Source: Bacteroidetes bacterium ADurb.Bin174 (GTDB taxonomy: Bacteria; Bacteroidota; Bacteroidia; Bacteroidales; Paludibacteraceae). Taken from it: 64,000 bases of DNA. Where the stretch lies: the NCBI GenBank assembly GCA_002070265.1, contig MWCX01000080.1, positions 21,725-85,724 on the forward strand. Direction: 5' to 3'. Below, piece by piece: positions 18,852 through 28,806 of the stretch. The notes beneath the pieces are model-generated. The model did not search any database, was not told the DNA's origin, and was given only the letters and a program-made list of their open reading frames with translations. A program made the translations under genes and the position numbers. Numbering within the stretch: position 1 is the first letter of the stretch; each line of letters begins with the position of its first letter.

Positions 18852-18881
18852 TTGCTTATTGCAAAATATATTGTATCTTTG
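18852..18881 (+). promoter_or_regulatory. Promoter of the small structured RNA
   Basis: TTG at 18852-18854 and TATCTTTG at 18874-18881 are separated by 19 bases, matching the Bacteroidota TTTG/TAnnTTTG promoter. Transcription would begin near 18888, just before the 5' strand of the predicted closing stem of the RNA. Confidence 0.65.
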
Positions 18882-18887
18882 AACCCG

Positions 18888-19075
18888 AGTATTGTGGAGA
18901 CAATGGGAAGCAAACCCAAGACAAGAGTTCCATTTTGCAGTGCGCTCTTAGCCGTACCCCGCAAGCAAAAAATAAGATATAATACATTGAACTTAAATAG
19001 GTTGGAGTATCAGGTTCATCGACCTCTCTCTCCGCAATAAATCCTGACAGGCAATAGACTGTCGGGATTTTTTAT
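18888..19075 (+). ncRNA. Structured small RNA, possibly 6S-type
   Basis: No protein frame is convincing here, but a strong promoter lies in front and an intrinsic terminator behind, defining a transcript of about 185 bases. The 5' segment ATTGTGGAGA (18891-18900) pairs over 10 positions, with one G-U pair, with TCTCCGCAAT (19029-19038), which closes the molecule. An internal hairpin AAGAG...CTCTT is also visible. A single long rod closed near both ends and of this length is the architecture of 6S RNA, which binds RNA polymerase holoenzyme. The identity was not confirmed: neither tmRNA, RNase P nor SRP signature sequences are present. It stands alone upstream of ruvA. Confidence 0.5.
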
Positions 19076-19079
19076 TTTT
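19039..19079 (+). terminator. Rho-independent terminator of the small RNA
   Basis: AATCCTGACAG (19040-19050) pairs with CTGTCGGGATT (19059-19069) with one G-U pair and an 8-base loop, followed directly by TTTTTATTTTT. It is the strongest terminator in this part of the window. Confidence 0.85.
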
Positions 19080-19143
19080 CAATCCTTTATTTTTAATTCA
19101 TTATTTTTAGTTTGTTTCATCGTTTTTGTTTATGTGATGTTGG

Positions 19144-19234
19144 AGAAGTTATAGAAGTTGAAGTTATAGAAGTCAAAGGAAGTTAAGAAGTTAAAGGAAG
19201 TTAGGGAAGTTAACGGGTTCCGGGATCGCGAGTT
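19144..19234. repeat. Degenerate GAAGTT tandem repeat and a GC-rich repeat fragment
   Basis: From 19144 to 19215 the hexamer GAAGTT (once GAAGTC) occurs eight times at spacings of 6 to 10 bases. It is followed by GTTCCGGGATCGCGAGTTC, which resembles GTTCCGCGGTGCGAGTTC just after sprA (from about 27585). The rest of the 19.08-19.51 kb stretch is low-complexity, T-rich sequence with several GTTC(A)TCGTTTTT-like repeats and no clear gene. Confidence 0.6.
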
Positions 19235-19510
19235 CAGTTTTTAGTTCATCGTCTTTATTCTTTTGTCTTTGCTACTTGTTCTTCGTTCATCGTTTTTCGT
19301 TCTTAGTTCTACGTTTTTTAACAAACATTTCAGCTTGATTCTCCGCTTGCTTGTACTTTTTTAGGTTTTTCAACGTTATTCAAACTGAATGACAATGGCA
19401 AAATCATAACATTCATCTGTGAAGCTGCCGGTGAACCTATGTTTTTCATTGCTGTTTGCTTTCTTTTATATTTTGATTTTTATATTTATTTAACTGAATT
19501 AAAGAGTGTT

Positions 19511-20110
19511 ATGATTGATTATATTAAAGGTGAGATTACAGAATTGAATCCAACTTATGTAGTGGTGGAGACTGCCGGAGTCGGTTATTTTATCAATATT
19601 GCTTTACCGACTTATTCCGCATTAAACGGCAAAAAAACATGTAAACTGTTTGTATATGAGGCAATACGTGAGGATGCCTACAACCTGTTCGGATTTTTAA
19701 ATCAGGTAGAACGGGAACTTTTCTTGTTGCTGATATCCGTTTCAGGTATTGGTCCCAACACGGGCAGGATGATTATGTCGTCGTATGAAGCAGTTGAAAT
19801 TCAACAAATGATAGCAACCGGAAATGCTGTTGCACTGAACTCAATCAAGGGCATAGGACCTAAAACTGCTCAACGTATCATCATTGATTTAAAAGATAAA
19901 ATCATCAAACTCAATATTGATTCTGACCTTGACTTGTCAACTCAGCCACCACATCATTTGAGCGTCGAAACGCGTCAGGAGGCAGTTTCGGCATTGGTCA
20001 TGCTGGGCTTTTCAACCAATATCGCTCAAAAAGCGGTGGACTCCGTATTAAAGGCTCAACCTGACATACACGTTGAACAACTTATCAAGTTAGCTTTGAA
20101 AAACATCTGA
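19511..20110 (+). CDS. ruvA: Holliday junction branch migration protein RuvA
   Basis: A 199-residue RuvA, full length for the family. The N-terminal OB-fold domain starts MIDYIKGEI, and two helix-hairpin-helix motifs follow at about residues 74-85 (SVSGIGPNTG) and 109-120 (SIKGIGPKTA). The C-terminal domain III (about 150-199), which contacts RuvB, is present. RuvA tetramers hold the four-way junction while RuvB drives migration in recombinational repair. The frame is open upstream to an ATG at 19439, but that adds a hydrophobic stretch foreign to the family, so the ATG at 19511 is used. sprA begins 35 bases downstream; this pairing recurs in Bacteroidota. Confidence 0.95.
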   Translation: MIDYIKGEITELNPTYVVVETAGVGYFINIALPTYSALNGKKTCKLFVYEAIREDAYNLFGFLNQVERELFLLLISVSGIGPNTGRMIMSSYEAVEIQQMIATGNAVALNSIKGIGPKTAQRIIIDLKDKIIKLNIDSDLDLSTQPPHHLSVETRQEAVSALVMLGFSTNIAQKAVDSVLKAQPDIHVEQLIKLALKNI

Positions 20111-20145
20111 TTTTTCTATCTGTATTGGTCAATCAGCTGAAAAGT

Positions 20146-23100
20146 ATGGTTTTGAAATCAAAAACATTATTTTTTACCTTCTTACTTGCATTTATTTTAG
20201 GCGCTGCAACGGTAATACTGTATGCATCACCTGAACCTGCTATATTACTGCAAGAAGATGAAGATACGATTGACCAGACGCAGGACATTTCGGGAAACAA
20301 AAGCTTTTCCATCAGCACCGGATCTCTTGATTCTTACGAAGATGTCATACAAAAGAGCCCGCTGGATGCTCCCATGCCGGATAATGTAAAAACCACCGTT
20401 GAGTATGATGTTCGCTCGGGTAATTACGTGATGCGCACCAAGGTCGGTGAAATGGAAATTGCCACCCCTTTTACTATGACAGGCGAGGAATATGCCGACT
20501 TTTCTGCTAAAAACGAACTTCAGAATTATTGGAGTGAGCTAAACAGCAAGGCGGAAGTTGATAATGAAAAGAAATTCTCCATCACCGATATCAAATTTGA
20601 TATAGGAAAGGCTGACAAGATTTTTGGTCCGGGTGGTGTACAAATCAAAACACAAGGTTCTGCCGAATTAATATTCGGTGTCAAAAGCAATAAATTAGAT
20701 AATCCGGCTTTGACAGAGCGTATGCGTAAAACCATCACGCCAAATTTTGAAGAAAAAATCCAGATGAATGTGACCGGAAGCGTTGGCGACAAGGTCAATT
20801 TCAACATGAATTACAACTCGGAAGCTACTTTCGATTTCGACCAAAAATTGGTCAAATTAAACTATAAAGGCAATGAGGATGACATCATCAAAAGCATACA
20901 GGCAGGCAATGTAAGCATGCAACTCAGCAGCTCCCTTATCACCGGAGGTACGGCACTTTTTGGTGTTCGAACGGATTTACAATTCGGTAAGTTCAGTATT
21001 TCAGCCATTGCTTCACAACAGGAATCTGAAACCAAAACAGTCAGTTCACGCGGGGGCGCTCAAAAAACAAAATTTGAAGTCAACATCGACAACTACGATG
21101 AAAACAGGCACTTCTTCATCGGTCATTATTTCAGGGATAATTTTGAAACGGCCATGAGTAGATTGCCGCTTATCACATCCGGCATCACAGTCAACCGCAT
21201 TGAAGTCTGGATAACCAACAAGAGAGCCAACTACGACGAAGCACGCAACATCATTGCGTTTATGGATTTGGGTGAAAATCGACGTATTGACAACCCACAT
21301 TGGCATCCGGCAGGTACATCTCCCATTCCCAGAAATGACGCTAACACTTTGTACCAAGAAATCAAGGCTTTGGAAGGGGTGCGTGACATCAAACAAACAA
21401 ATGCCGTATTGGCCGACAACTTATCTTCCTACGGCATCCATGGTGGAGAAGATTATGAAAAGATTGAAAGTGCCCGCCGCCTGAACCCTTCCGAATACAG
21501 TTTCAACCCCAGCTTGGGTATCCTTTCTCTAAGAAGTAGTTTAAATCCGGATGAAGTAATTGGTGTGGCCTATGAATATACGCAAGGAGGAAACACCTAT
21601 CAGGTGGGTGAATTTTCCACCGATCAAGTGCAAGCGCCCAATGCGTTAATCGTGAAGCTTCTGAAAGGAACAGCTCAATCTCCGCAACTGGCAATCTGGG
21701 ATTTGATGATGAAGAACGTATATCATCTTGGTGCCATGCAAATGCAGAAAGATCAGTTTGAGTTGAACATCTTGTACCGCAACGACTCCATAGGTACCAA
21801 TCTGCGCTACATTACCGAAGGTGATATTAAAAACCAATTGTTGCTGCGGGTGATGAATTTGGATAAGCTGGATACGAAACAAAACGATCGCCCCGATGGA
21901 ATATTTGACTATATAGAAGGTTATACGGCTTTTTCTTCTTCCGGAAGAATTATGTTTCCGGTCCTGGAGCCTTTCGGGTCGCACCTTAGGAAAATGATTG
22001 GAAATGATGATATTGCCGATAAATATGTCTTTCAGGAACTATATGACTCGACCTTGGTCATTGCCAGGGAATTGAGCGAAAAAAATAAATTTACGATAGA
22101 AGGAGAATACAAGGCCAGTGGCGGCTCGGAAATTCGCCTCAACGCCATGAACGTACCCAGGGGGTCGGTGAGGGTGATGGCAGGCGGGGCTACCTTGCAA
22201 GAAAATGTTGACTATATGGTTGACTATATGATGGGAACTGTGACCATCATCAATCAATCCATCATTGAATCCGGTACGCAGGTAGATGTAAAACTGGAAA
22301 ACCAGGCCATGTTTAGCCTGCAACGCAAAACCCTGCTTGGTACGCATATGGAGTATCAATTCAGCAAGGATTTTACCCTTGGGGGAACCATCATGCATTT
22401 ATCGGAAATGCCGTTCAATAAAAAAGTGAACACCGGCAACGAGCCAATATCCAATACCATCTGGGGATTGAATACTTCCTGGAGAGGGCAATCGCAATGG
22501 CTGACCGACATGCTGGATAAACTGCCTTTTGTGGATGCCACTGCTCCTTCTACAATCGCGTTAAATGCCGAATTTGCCCAGTTACTGCCGGGACATCACA
22601 AGGCTGTGGGTGAGGAAGGCTACGCTTATTTGGATGACTTCGAATCTACCAAGATCAATTTCAACATCAATTATCCTATATACTGGTGTTTGGCAAGTAC
22701 GCCTTCTATGTTTCCGGAATCGGCATTGAGTAATGATATCGCATACGGAAACAACAGGGCTTTGTTAAATTGGTATTATGTAGATCCGGTGTTGAATCAA
22801 GATATCGCTTCTACCCCACCCAACCTCAGGAATAACAAAGAATCTCAATCCAACCATTATACCCGAACGGTTTTAATTCCCGAATTATTCCCGAACAGGG
22901 AAACTCCTTCAACACTGACTACCCGCATGACGGTGATGAACTTGTCGTACTATCCTACTGAAAGAGGTCCGTATAACCTGGATGTAGATGGCATGGACGA
23001 ATACGGGAACCTGAAAAATCCTGCCCAAAGATGGGGAGGCATCATGCGCAAATTAGATGTAACGGATTTTGAAACTTCTAATATCGAATACATAGAATTT

Positions 23101-26100
23101 TGGATGATGGATCCTTTTATTTACAGTGATGGAACGGATACGGGAGGTGATTTATACTTCAACTTGGGCGATATCAGTGAAGATATCCTGAAGGACGGCA
23201 AAAAATTCTTTGAACATGGTTTGCCCATAGATGATGACCCGGCAAAAGTTGATTCCACGGTTTGGGGTGTTGTTCCGCGCACACAATCCACTGTGACTGC
23301 CTTCGATAATACAGCAGGGGCAAGAGCCAAACAAGATGTCGGTCTCAATGGCTTACCCACTGAAAAAGAATTGCAGTTTCCGACCTACCGCAACTATGTT
23401 GATGCGGTGCTTGCAAAAGTTAATGCTGAAACCCGGCAAAAAATGTCAGACGATCCTTTTTCACCAGTCAATGACCCTGGAGGCGATAGTTACCGTTTCT
23501 ACCGCAATGCTGAATACGACAGACAGGAAGCCGACATCCTGACAAGATACAAAAGGTACAACGGAACAGAAGGGAACTCTCCTGATGCATCAGGCACCTC
23601 AGAAACCTATACGACCACAGCAACCACCATTCCCGACAATGAGGACATCAACAACGACAACACCCTCAATGAATATGAAAGATACTATCAATACAGGATA
23701 CAAATCAGACCTGACAAAATGGTTGTGGGATCAAATTACATCACCGACAAAATCACTTCTAATGTCAGACTGGAAAATGGAAATATTGAGCCTGTAAGCT
23801 GGTATCAGTTTAAAATACCATTGCGAGAATATGAAAGCAAAATCGGTAACATTCGGAATTTCAAATCTATACGCTTCATCAGGATGTTCATGACCAATTT
23901 TGAAAAAGAAAAGCATTTACGTTTCGGTACCTTGGATTTGGTACGTGGCGAATGGAGAAGCTACACCAAAGCATTGCACGAAGTAGGTAAAACGCCTATT
24001 TCAGATGGGAAATTGGACGTGCAGTCTGTCAATATTGAAGAAAACTCGGAAAAATCTCCGGTAAACTACATCCTTCCTCCCGGAATAACCAGACAAACTG
24101 ACCCGGGACAACCGATGGTACTGCAACAAAATGAACAATCCATGCTGCTGAAAGTAACCAATCTCGCTCCTGAAGATGCTAAAGCGGTATATAAAAATAC
24201 ATCTTTCGACATGCGTCAGTACAAGCGTCTGCAAATGTTTGTACATGCCGAGAAATTGATCAACGATGAATACAATTTGATGGACAATGATTTGACTTGC
24301 TTTATCCGTATTGGTTCGGACATGGTAAACAACTATTATGAATATGAAGTTCCGCTGACGCTTACTCCACATGGTGTTTACAGTTCCAGTAGTTTACGCG
24401 ACCGTGAGATCGTATGGTATCCCGATAATATGATTGATTTTCCGTTTGAATACCTGACAGACGCCAAACTCAAAAGAAACAAAGCAAAAGGCGGTGCATC
24501 AGAGGTTTCCAACTTGCTTCCATACACGGTATTTGACCCCGAAAAACCGCGTAACCGCATCACTGTTGTGGGCAATCCATCCATATCGGAAGTTGAAAAC
24601 ATCATGATTGGTATCCGCAACCGCAGCAATAACATAAAATCGGCAGAAATATGGGTGAATGAGTTGCGTATGTCTCAGTTTAATGAAGACAGCGGTTGGG
24701 CAGGCGTGGCAAATTTGGCGGTCGGATTATCGGATTTAGGCAGCATCAACTTAGCCGGACGCGCCGAAACATCAGGATTTGGAAGCATAGAAAGTAAAGT
24801 AATGGATAGGAGGAACGATGATTTATATCAAATGAATTTTTCAACTTCATTGGAGTTAGGTCGCTTCTTACCCAAAGAGGCAAAAATTCAGTTGCCGGCT
24901 TATTTTTCTTTTTCCAACGAAACATTGAGTCCTAAGTACAATCCGGTTGATCAGGATGTAATACTGGCAGAATCTTTAAACAGTATGGACTCGCAAACTG
25001 AAAAAGATTCGCTCTTGCTGCTTTCACAAACGGTGCAAACTTCCAAGAACTTCACCATCGCATCCGCCAAAGTAAACATCAAGAGCAAAACTCCTCAGTT
25101 CTACGACCCTGCCAATGTGTCCTTTTCTTATTCTTATTCGGAAACCAACAAGCATAGTCCGGAGGTGGAAGAAAATCTCATCAAACAAGAAAAAGGATCG
25201 ATTAATTATAATTTCAATTTTGAAAATAAACCCTTTGAACCTTTTAAAGAAAGTCAAGCTTTGGACAAGCCGGCTTTCAAAATCATCAAAGATTTTTCCA
25301 TCAATTACCTGCCAAGCTCCATAGGCTTTTCTACCAATATGAACCGCCAATATTCACAAATTCAACTGCGTGATTTTAACACAAATTACAGCATGGATGT
25401 CGGCGATGATTTAGTGGACATTACGTATAGTAAAGATTTTATGTGGGACAGGCAATTTGATTTCAAGTGGGATTTGACCAAGGCATTGAGATTCAGCCTG
25501 CAAACTGCTACTAATGCCATTATCGAAGAACCTCTTTATTCTCCGGAATTGGGTAAGGAGCATTACGAATTGTGGCGTGACACGGTGTGGATGAATATCC
25601 GCAAATTGGGTTTGCCTTACACCTATCAGCAGGTCTTCAATACTTCCTGGGCTATTCCTATTAATAAAATTCCTCTGTTGGATTGGATTAGTTCCACAAA
25701 CGCTTCATACAATGCCAATTACAACTGGAATCGTACTGCACGTTTAAAAAACATGGCTGATTTCGGAAATACCGCCACCAGCGTACGATCTTATCAATTT
25801 GACGGTCAATTTAATTTTGAAACACTATATAATAAATCCGCTTATCTAAAAGATATTAATACACGTTTTACCGGCACTCAAAAAAAGTTACCGGATAAGA
25901 ATTTCCAATCTAAGACATACAATGAAGTCATCAGTCTGGAAAAAGGTAAAAAAACAACCATCAGGCATAAACTCGGTAGCACTTCCTTTCATATGAAAGC
26001 TAAGGACAAAGACGGCAATACCGTCAAACTGAAATACAAAACTATCAATCCTTCTGACATAGAAATATCCGGAGTTCGTAATCTTGACAGCATATCCGTT

Positions 26101-27579
26101 ACCCTGGTAACCTTCGACCCGAATGACCGCACTCCCTTGCAAAAAGTAACAGACCTCTCTACACGTATCCTGATGATGGTCCGAAAAGCATCTGTCACCT
26201 ACAGGGAAACCAGCAGTTTGGTATTACCGGGCTTCCTGCCGGATCCGAGGTTTTTCGGGCAAACAACAATCGATAAAGGTGTTTATGCACCCGGATTAGA
26301 CTTCGCATTCGGCTTTCATAACGACCACACTATTACCGATGCAATAAATAGAGGCTGGTTATTTATGAGCGACTCAATCATCAATCCCGCTACTACTGCC
26401 GTCACATCCGACCTGGATATCAAGGCTACTGTAGAGCCTATTCCCGGATTAAAAATCGACTTGAATGCCAAGAGATACATAGCCTCCAATACCACAATTC
26501 AGTATATGTTTGACGGTATGCCTACCACTTTCAACGGTAGTTATAACATGACACAGATTGCATTGGCAACAGCTTTTAAACCCATGGGGGCTGCCGACAA
26601 AAATTATGAATCTCAACCTTTCAATCAATTATTGGAAAACCGACAACACTATTTAGACAGGCTGAACGCTATGTACCAAGGAACCAATTATCCAACCATA
26701 GGATTTATGTCGGAGAGTGATTTGAGCGGTCAGCCTTATAATGCTGAAAACGGAGCTTTCAATATCAACTCGTCTGAAGTCTTGATTCCATCATTTATTG
26801 CAGCCTATACGGGCAGGGATCCTAAAAAACTGGACACTTCTCCTTTCTTATCGTTGAAGAACATCCTGCCAAACTGGCGTGCCAGCTACGACGGATTATC
26901 CAGAATCCCCTGGGTAAGAGATAAATTCAGATCTGTGAGCATCACACATGCTTATACTTGCTTGTATAATATAGGGTCTTACACCTCCTACTCTACCTGG
27001 ATTGCTATGGGCGAAGGTGACAATACTTTGGGTTACATCCGCGATGTGCAGTCCAACAATCCGATTCCCGCTTCACCTTTCGACTTCGCATCTGTATCGT
27101 TGTCCGAGCAATTCAGTCCGTTGGTAGGAATCAATGCAGCATTGAAAAACAGCATGACAGCCAAATTGGAGTATAAGAAACAGCGCAATTTGTCGCTGAA
27201 TTTATCAAGCACCCAACTCATTGACGCCATGACGAATGAATTTGTGGTGGGCTTCGGTTATACCGTAAAAGATTTTGATGTGATATTAAAATTAAAGAAC
27301 AGTGCTCAATCACGTATTAAAAACGATCTAAAAATCAATGCTGATATATCTTACAAAGACGTAAAATCTTTGCTTAGAAAGATAGATCAAAATCTAACGC
27401 AAGCTTCAAGCGGAAATAAATTATTCACCTTGAAAATCATGGCTGATTATGTCTTCAGTTCTAAGGTAAACATCCAACTATTCTACGACAAGCAAATCAG
27501 CAAACCCCTGATTTCATCATCATTCCCTGTCTCATCCGGCAACTTCGGCGTCAGCTTTAAATTTATGTTGACGAGGTGA
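20146..27579 (+). CDS. sprA: SprA/Sov, outer-membrane translocon of the type IX secretion system
   Basis: A protein of 2,477 residues, the size of SprA (Sov in Porphyromonas). An N-terminal signal sequence (hydrophobic stretch TLFFTFLLAFILG, about residues 6-20) exports it. The body is rich in alternating beta-strand sequence ending in aromatic residues, as expected for the giant single-chain outer-membrane barrel. Family-typical segments such as YLDDFESTKINFNI occur near residue 830. SprA forms the pore through which type IX cargo with C-terminal sorting domains crosses the outer membrane, working with Plug and PorV. A TTG at 20125 is in frame, but the ATG at 20146 directly before the signal sequence is preferred. 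It likely shares a transcript with ruvA. No other type IX genes are in the window. Confidence 0.95.
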   Translation: MVLKSKTLFFTFLLAFILGAATVILYASPEPAILLQEDEDTIDQTQDISGNKSFSISTGSLDSYEDVIQKSPLDAPMPDNVKTTVEYDVRSGNYVMRTKVGEMEIATPFTMTGEEYADFSAKNELQNYWSELNSKAEVDNEKKFSITDIKFDIGKADKIFGPGGVQIKTQGSAELIFGVKSNKLDNPALTERMRKTITPNFEEKIQMNVTGSVGDKVNFNMNYNSEATFDFDQKLVKLNYKGNEDDIIKSIQAGNVSMQLSSSLITGGTALFGVRTDLQFGKFSISAIASQQESETKTVSSRGGAQKTKFEVNIDNYDENRHFFIGHYFRDNFETAMSRLPLITSGITVNRIEVWITNKRANYDEARNIIAFMDLGENRRIDNPHWHPAGTSPIPRNDANTLYQEIKALEGVRDIKQTNAVLADNLSSYGIHGGEDYEKIESARRLNPSEYSFNPSLGILSLRSSLNPDEVIGVAYEYTQGGNTYQVGEFSTDQVQAPNALIVKLLKGTAQSPQLAIWDLMMKNVYHLGAMQMQKDQFELNILYRNDSIGTNLRYITEGDIKNQLLLRVMNLDKLDTKQNDRPDGIFDYIEGYTAFSSSGRIMFPVLEPFGSHLRKMIGNDDIADKYVFQELYDSTLVIARELSEKNKFTIEGEYKASGGSEIRLNAMNVPRGSVRVMAGGATLQENVDYMVDYMMGTVTIINQSIIESGTQVDVKLENQAMFSLQRKTLLGTHMEYQFSKDFTLGGTIMHLSEMPFNKKVNTGNEPISNTIWGLNTSWRGQSQWLTDMLDKLPFVDATAPSTIALNAEFAQLLPGHHKAVGEEGYAYLDDFESTKINFNINYPIYWCLASTPSMFPESALSNDIAYGNNRALLNWYYVDPVLNQDIASTPPNLRNNKESQSNHYTRTVLIPELFPNRETPSTLTTRMTVMNLSYYPTERGPYNLDVDGMDEYGNLKNPAQRWGGIMRKLDVTDFETSNIEYIEFWMMDPFIYSDGTDTGGDLYFNLGDISEDILKDGKKFFEHGLPIDDDPAKVDSTVWGVVPRTQSTVTAFDNTAGARAKQDVGLNGLPTEKELQFPTYRNYVDAVLAKVNAETRQKMSDDPFSPVNDPGGDSYRFYRNAEYDRQEADILTRYKRYNGTEGNSPDASGTSETYTTTATTIPDNEDINNDNTLNEYERYYQYRIQIRPDKMVVGSNYITDKITSNVRLENGNIEPVSWYQFKIPLREYESKIGNIRNFKSIRFIRMFMTNFEKEKHLRFGTLDLVRGEWRSYTKALHEVGKTPISDGKLDVQSVNIEENSEKSPVNYILPPGITRQTDPGQPMVLQQNEQSMLLKVTNLAPEDAKAVYKNTSFDMRQYKRLQMFVHAEKLINDEYNLMDNDLTCFIRIGSDMVNNYYEYEVPLTLTPHGVYSSSSLRDREIVWYPDNMIDFPFEYLTDAKLKRNKAKGGASEVSNLLPYTVFDPEKPRNRITVVGNPSISEVENIMIGIRNRSNNIKSAEIWVNELRMSQFNEDSGWAGVANLAVGLSDLGSINLAGRAETSGFGSIESKVMDRRNDDLYQMNFSTSLELGRFLPKEAKIQLPAYFSFSNETLSPKYNPVDQDVILAESLNSMDSQTEKDSLLLLSQTVQTSKNFTIASAKVNIKSKTPQFYDPANVSFSYSYSETNKHSPEVEENLIKQEKGSINYNFNFENKPFEPFKESQALDKPAFKIIKDFSINYLPSSIGFSTNMNRQYSQIQLRDFNTNYSMDVGDDLVDITYSKDFMWDRQFDFKWDLTKALRFSLQTATNAIIEEPLYSPELGKEHYELWRDTVWMNIRKLGLPYTYQQVFNTSWAIPINKIPLLDWISSTNASYNANYNWNRTARLKNMADFGNTATSVRSYQFDGQFNFETLYNKSAYLKDINTRFTGTQKKLPDKNFQSKTYNEVISLEKGKKTTIRHKLGSTSFHMKAKDKDGNTVKLKYKTINPSDIEISGVRNLDSISVTLVTFDPNDRTPLQKVTDLSTRILMMVRKASVTYRETSSLVLPGFLPDPRFFGQTTIDKGVYAPGLDFAFGFHNDHTITDAINRGWLFMSDSIINPATTAVTSDLDIKATVEPIPGLKIDLNAKRYIASNTTIQYMFDGMPTTFNGSYNMTQIALATAFKPMGAADKNYESQPFNQLLENRQHYLDRLNAMYQGTNYPTIGFMSESDLSGQPYNAENGAFNINSSEVLIPSFIAAYTGRDPKKLDTSPFLSLKNILPNWRASYDGLSRIPWVRDKFRSVSITHAYTCLYNIGSYTSYSTWIAMGEGDNTLGYIRDVQSNNPIPASPFDFASVSLSEQFSPLVGINAALKNSMTAKLEYKKQRNLSLNLSSTQLIDAMTNEFVVGFGYTVKDFDVILKLKNSAQSRIKNDLKINADISYKDVKSLLRKIDQNLTQASSGNKLFTLKIMADYVFSSKVNIQLFYDKQISKPLISSSFPVSSGNFGVSFKFMLTR

Positions 27580-27623
27580 GCGCGTTCCGCGGTGCGAGTT
27601 CCGGGGTGCGGGGTAGCGCAGAT

Positions 27624-28511
27624 TTACTGCCTCAAATTCTTCCCTAACATCACATTCATATCCGTAAAAGCCTTATCTATCAAAGATAGATGGGTGGCGC
27701 GGATGGGGTTGATATCAATGCCTCCGCGGCGGGTGTACATGGTAGCAACCATCAATTCGACAGGATGAAATGCCTCCATAAAACGCTGAAAAATCATCTC
27801 CGTAACTTCTTCGTGAAAATGATTTTCCCTGCGGAAAGATACCAAATACGATAATACAGATGCCCAATCAAGCACATAATGGGAAGTTACCTTCACAAAC
27901 AAATCGCCCCAATCGGGCTGGTCGGTCACCGGACAGTTAGAACGCAACAAGTCTGAGCAAAAAGTAAAAGTCTGGGGTTTGTCTGCCGGTTTAGCTTTCA
28001 ACAGTTCCGGTGATTCATAGAAATGACCAAACTGAATGGCTTCCAAAACAGATTCAGGAATAAGCCGATTCAGATTGGGAAAACCCTTGAATGCAGGGCG
28101 ATGTGGTGTGTCATCTGTAAAGAGACTAACTGAAACTTCTGTTTCAAGCAAAGCACTCAAATCGTCAATTATCGTCTTTTTTACCTTTTGCACAGCCTTT
28201 TCCTGAGTTGGACCGCATGGCTCCATATTGAAAGAATTTAGGTAAAGTTTTAGAGATTTGGACTCTACCATAAATTTACTGGAAGCGTCGTATTTCATCT
28301 TCATGACACGAGAAACCGGCAACCCCTGATCAGTCAGGAATGAAATTTCATAGGCATTCCACACATCCACCCCGACAAAAGGAAGATTAGATGTATTGAT
28401 TCTGTATTTTTCTCTGTTATCTTCTCTTTCAATGCGGAACAACAAAGAATTGTCATATCGTTCAGCATATTTACTTGGTTTCCCGAGTTGTGAATTTTGT
28501 AATAAAGTCAT
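27624..28511 (-). CDS. queF: NADPH-dependent 7-cyano-7-deazaguanine reductase QueF (long, bimodular form)
   Basis: A 295-residue enzyme that reduces preQ0 to preQ1 in queuosine synthesis. The family motif ESKSLKLYLNSFN lies at about residues 84-96, and the catalytic cysteine is in RSNCPVTDQPDWG near residue 192 with its partner Asp seven residues on. Glu and His of the second tunnel-fold module are in FHEEVTE and the C-terminal block YTRRGGIDINPIR. The length and the split of motif and cysteine between two halves identify the YqcD-type bimodular form rather than the short unimodular one. It converges on sprA with 44 bases between the stops. queA, a later queuosine step, is at 52.7 kb in this window but not in the same operon. 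Confidence 0.93.
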   Translation of the reverse strand: MTLLQNSQLGKPSKYAERYDNSLLFRIEREDNREKYRINTSNLPFVGVDVWNAYEISFLTDQGLPVSRVMKMKYDASSKFMVESKSLKLYLNSFNMEPCGPTQEKAVQKVKKTIIDDLSALLETEVSVSLFTDDTPHRPAFKGFPNLNRLIPESVLEAIQFGHFYESPELLKAKPADKPQTFTFCSDLLRSNCPVTDQPDWGDLFVKVTSHYVLDWASVLSYLVSFRRENHFHEEVTEMIFQRFMEAFHPVELMVATMYTRRGGIDINPIRATHLSLIDKAFTDMNVMLGKNLRQ

Positions 28512-28612
28512 GAATACAGTTGTATTTTATGTACATTTTAGCTGTCAGATTTCCAGGTATTCCCTAGGTTTTTCATATGCCTAAGTAACGCGACCGACCT
28601 TGTCCGGTGAGC

Positions 28613-28761
28613 CGAAAAATAAGTGAGAACAGCGTAAAGAATCGTCCTTGTCTGAGCAACGAAGTTGCGAGTTTGGACGATTTAGCTGTTCAAGCGCTAA
28701 TTTTTCGAGCGAAGCGGGCACAGTCTTGACTTTTTTTTGCTTCGTTTTTTTGTGTCAAGAC
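28613..28761. repeat. Long intergenic inverted repeats with T/A-rich second hairpin
   Basis: Three nested pairs fold the first part: CGAAAAAT (28613-28620) with ATTTTTCG (28700-28707), GAACAGC (28627-28633) with GCTGTTC (28685-28691), and ATCGTCC (28641-28647) with GGACGAT (28675-28681). A second hairpin pairs GTCTTGAC (28723-28730) with GTCAAGAC (28754-28761) around a T-rich loop. The roughly 295-base gap between queF and pepP has no coding frame. This resembles the dispersed structured intergenic repeats of Bacteroidota and may separate the two transcription units. Confidence 0.6.
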
Positions 28762-28806
28762 AAAAAAATGAAGTTGATATAAAGTGTTATTTGAAACATT
28801 CATTTT

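Noticed and set aside
19439-19510. N-terminal extension of RuvA
   Set aside because: The frame is open, but the extra 24 residues are hydrophobic and precede the invariant RuvA start, so they are probably not translated.
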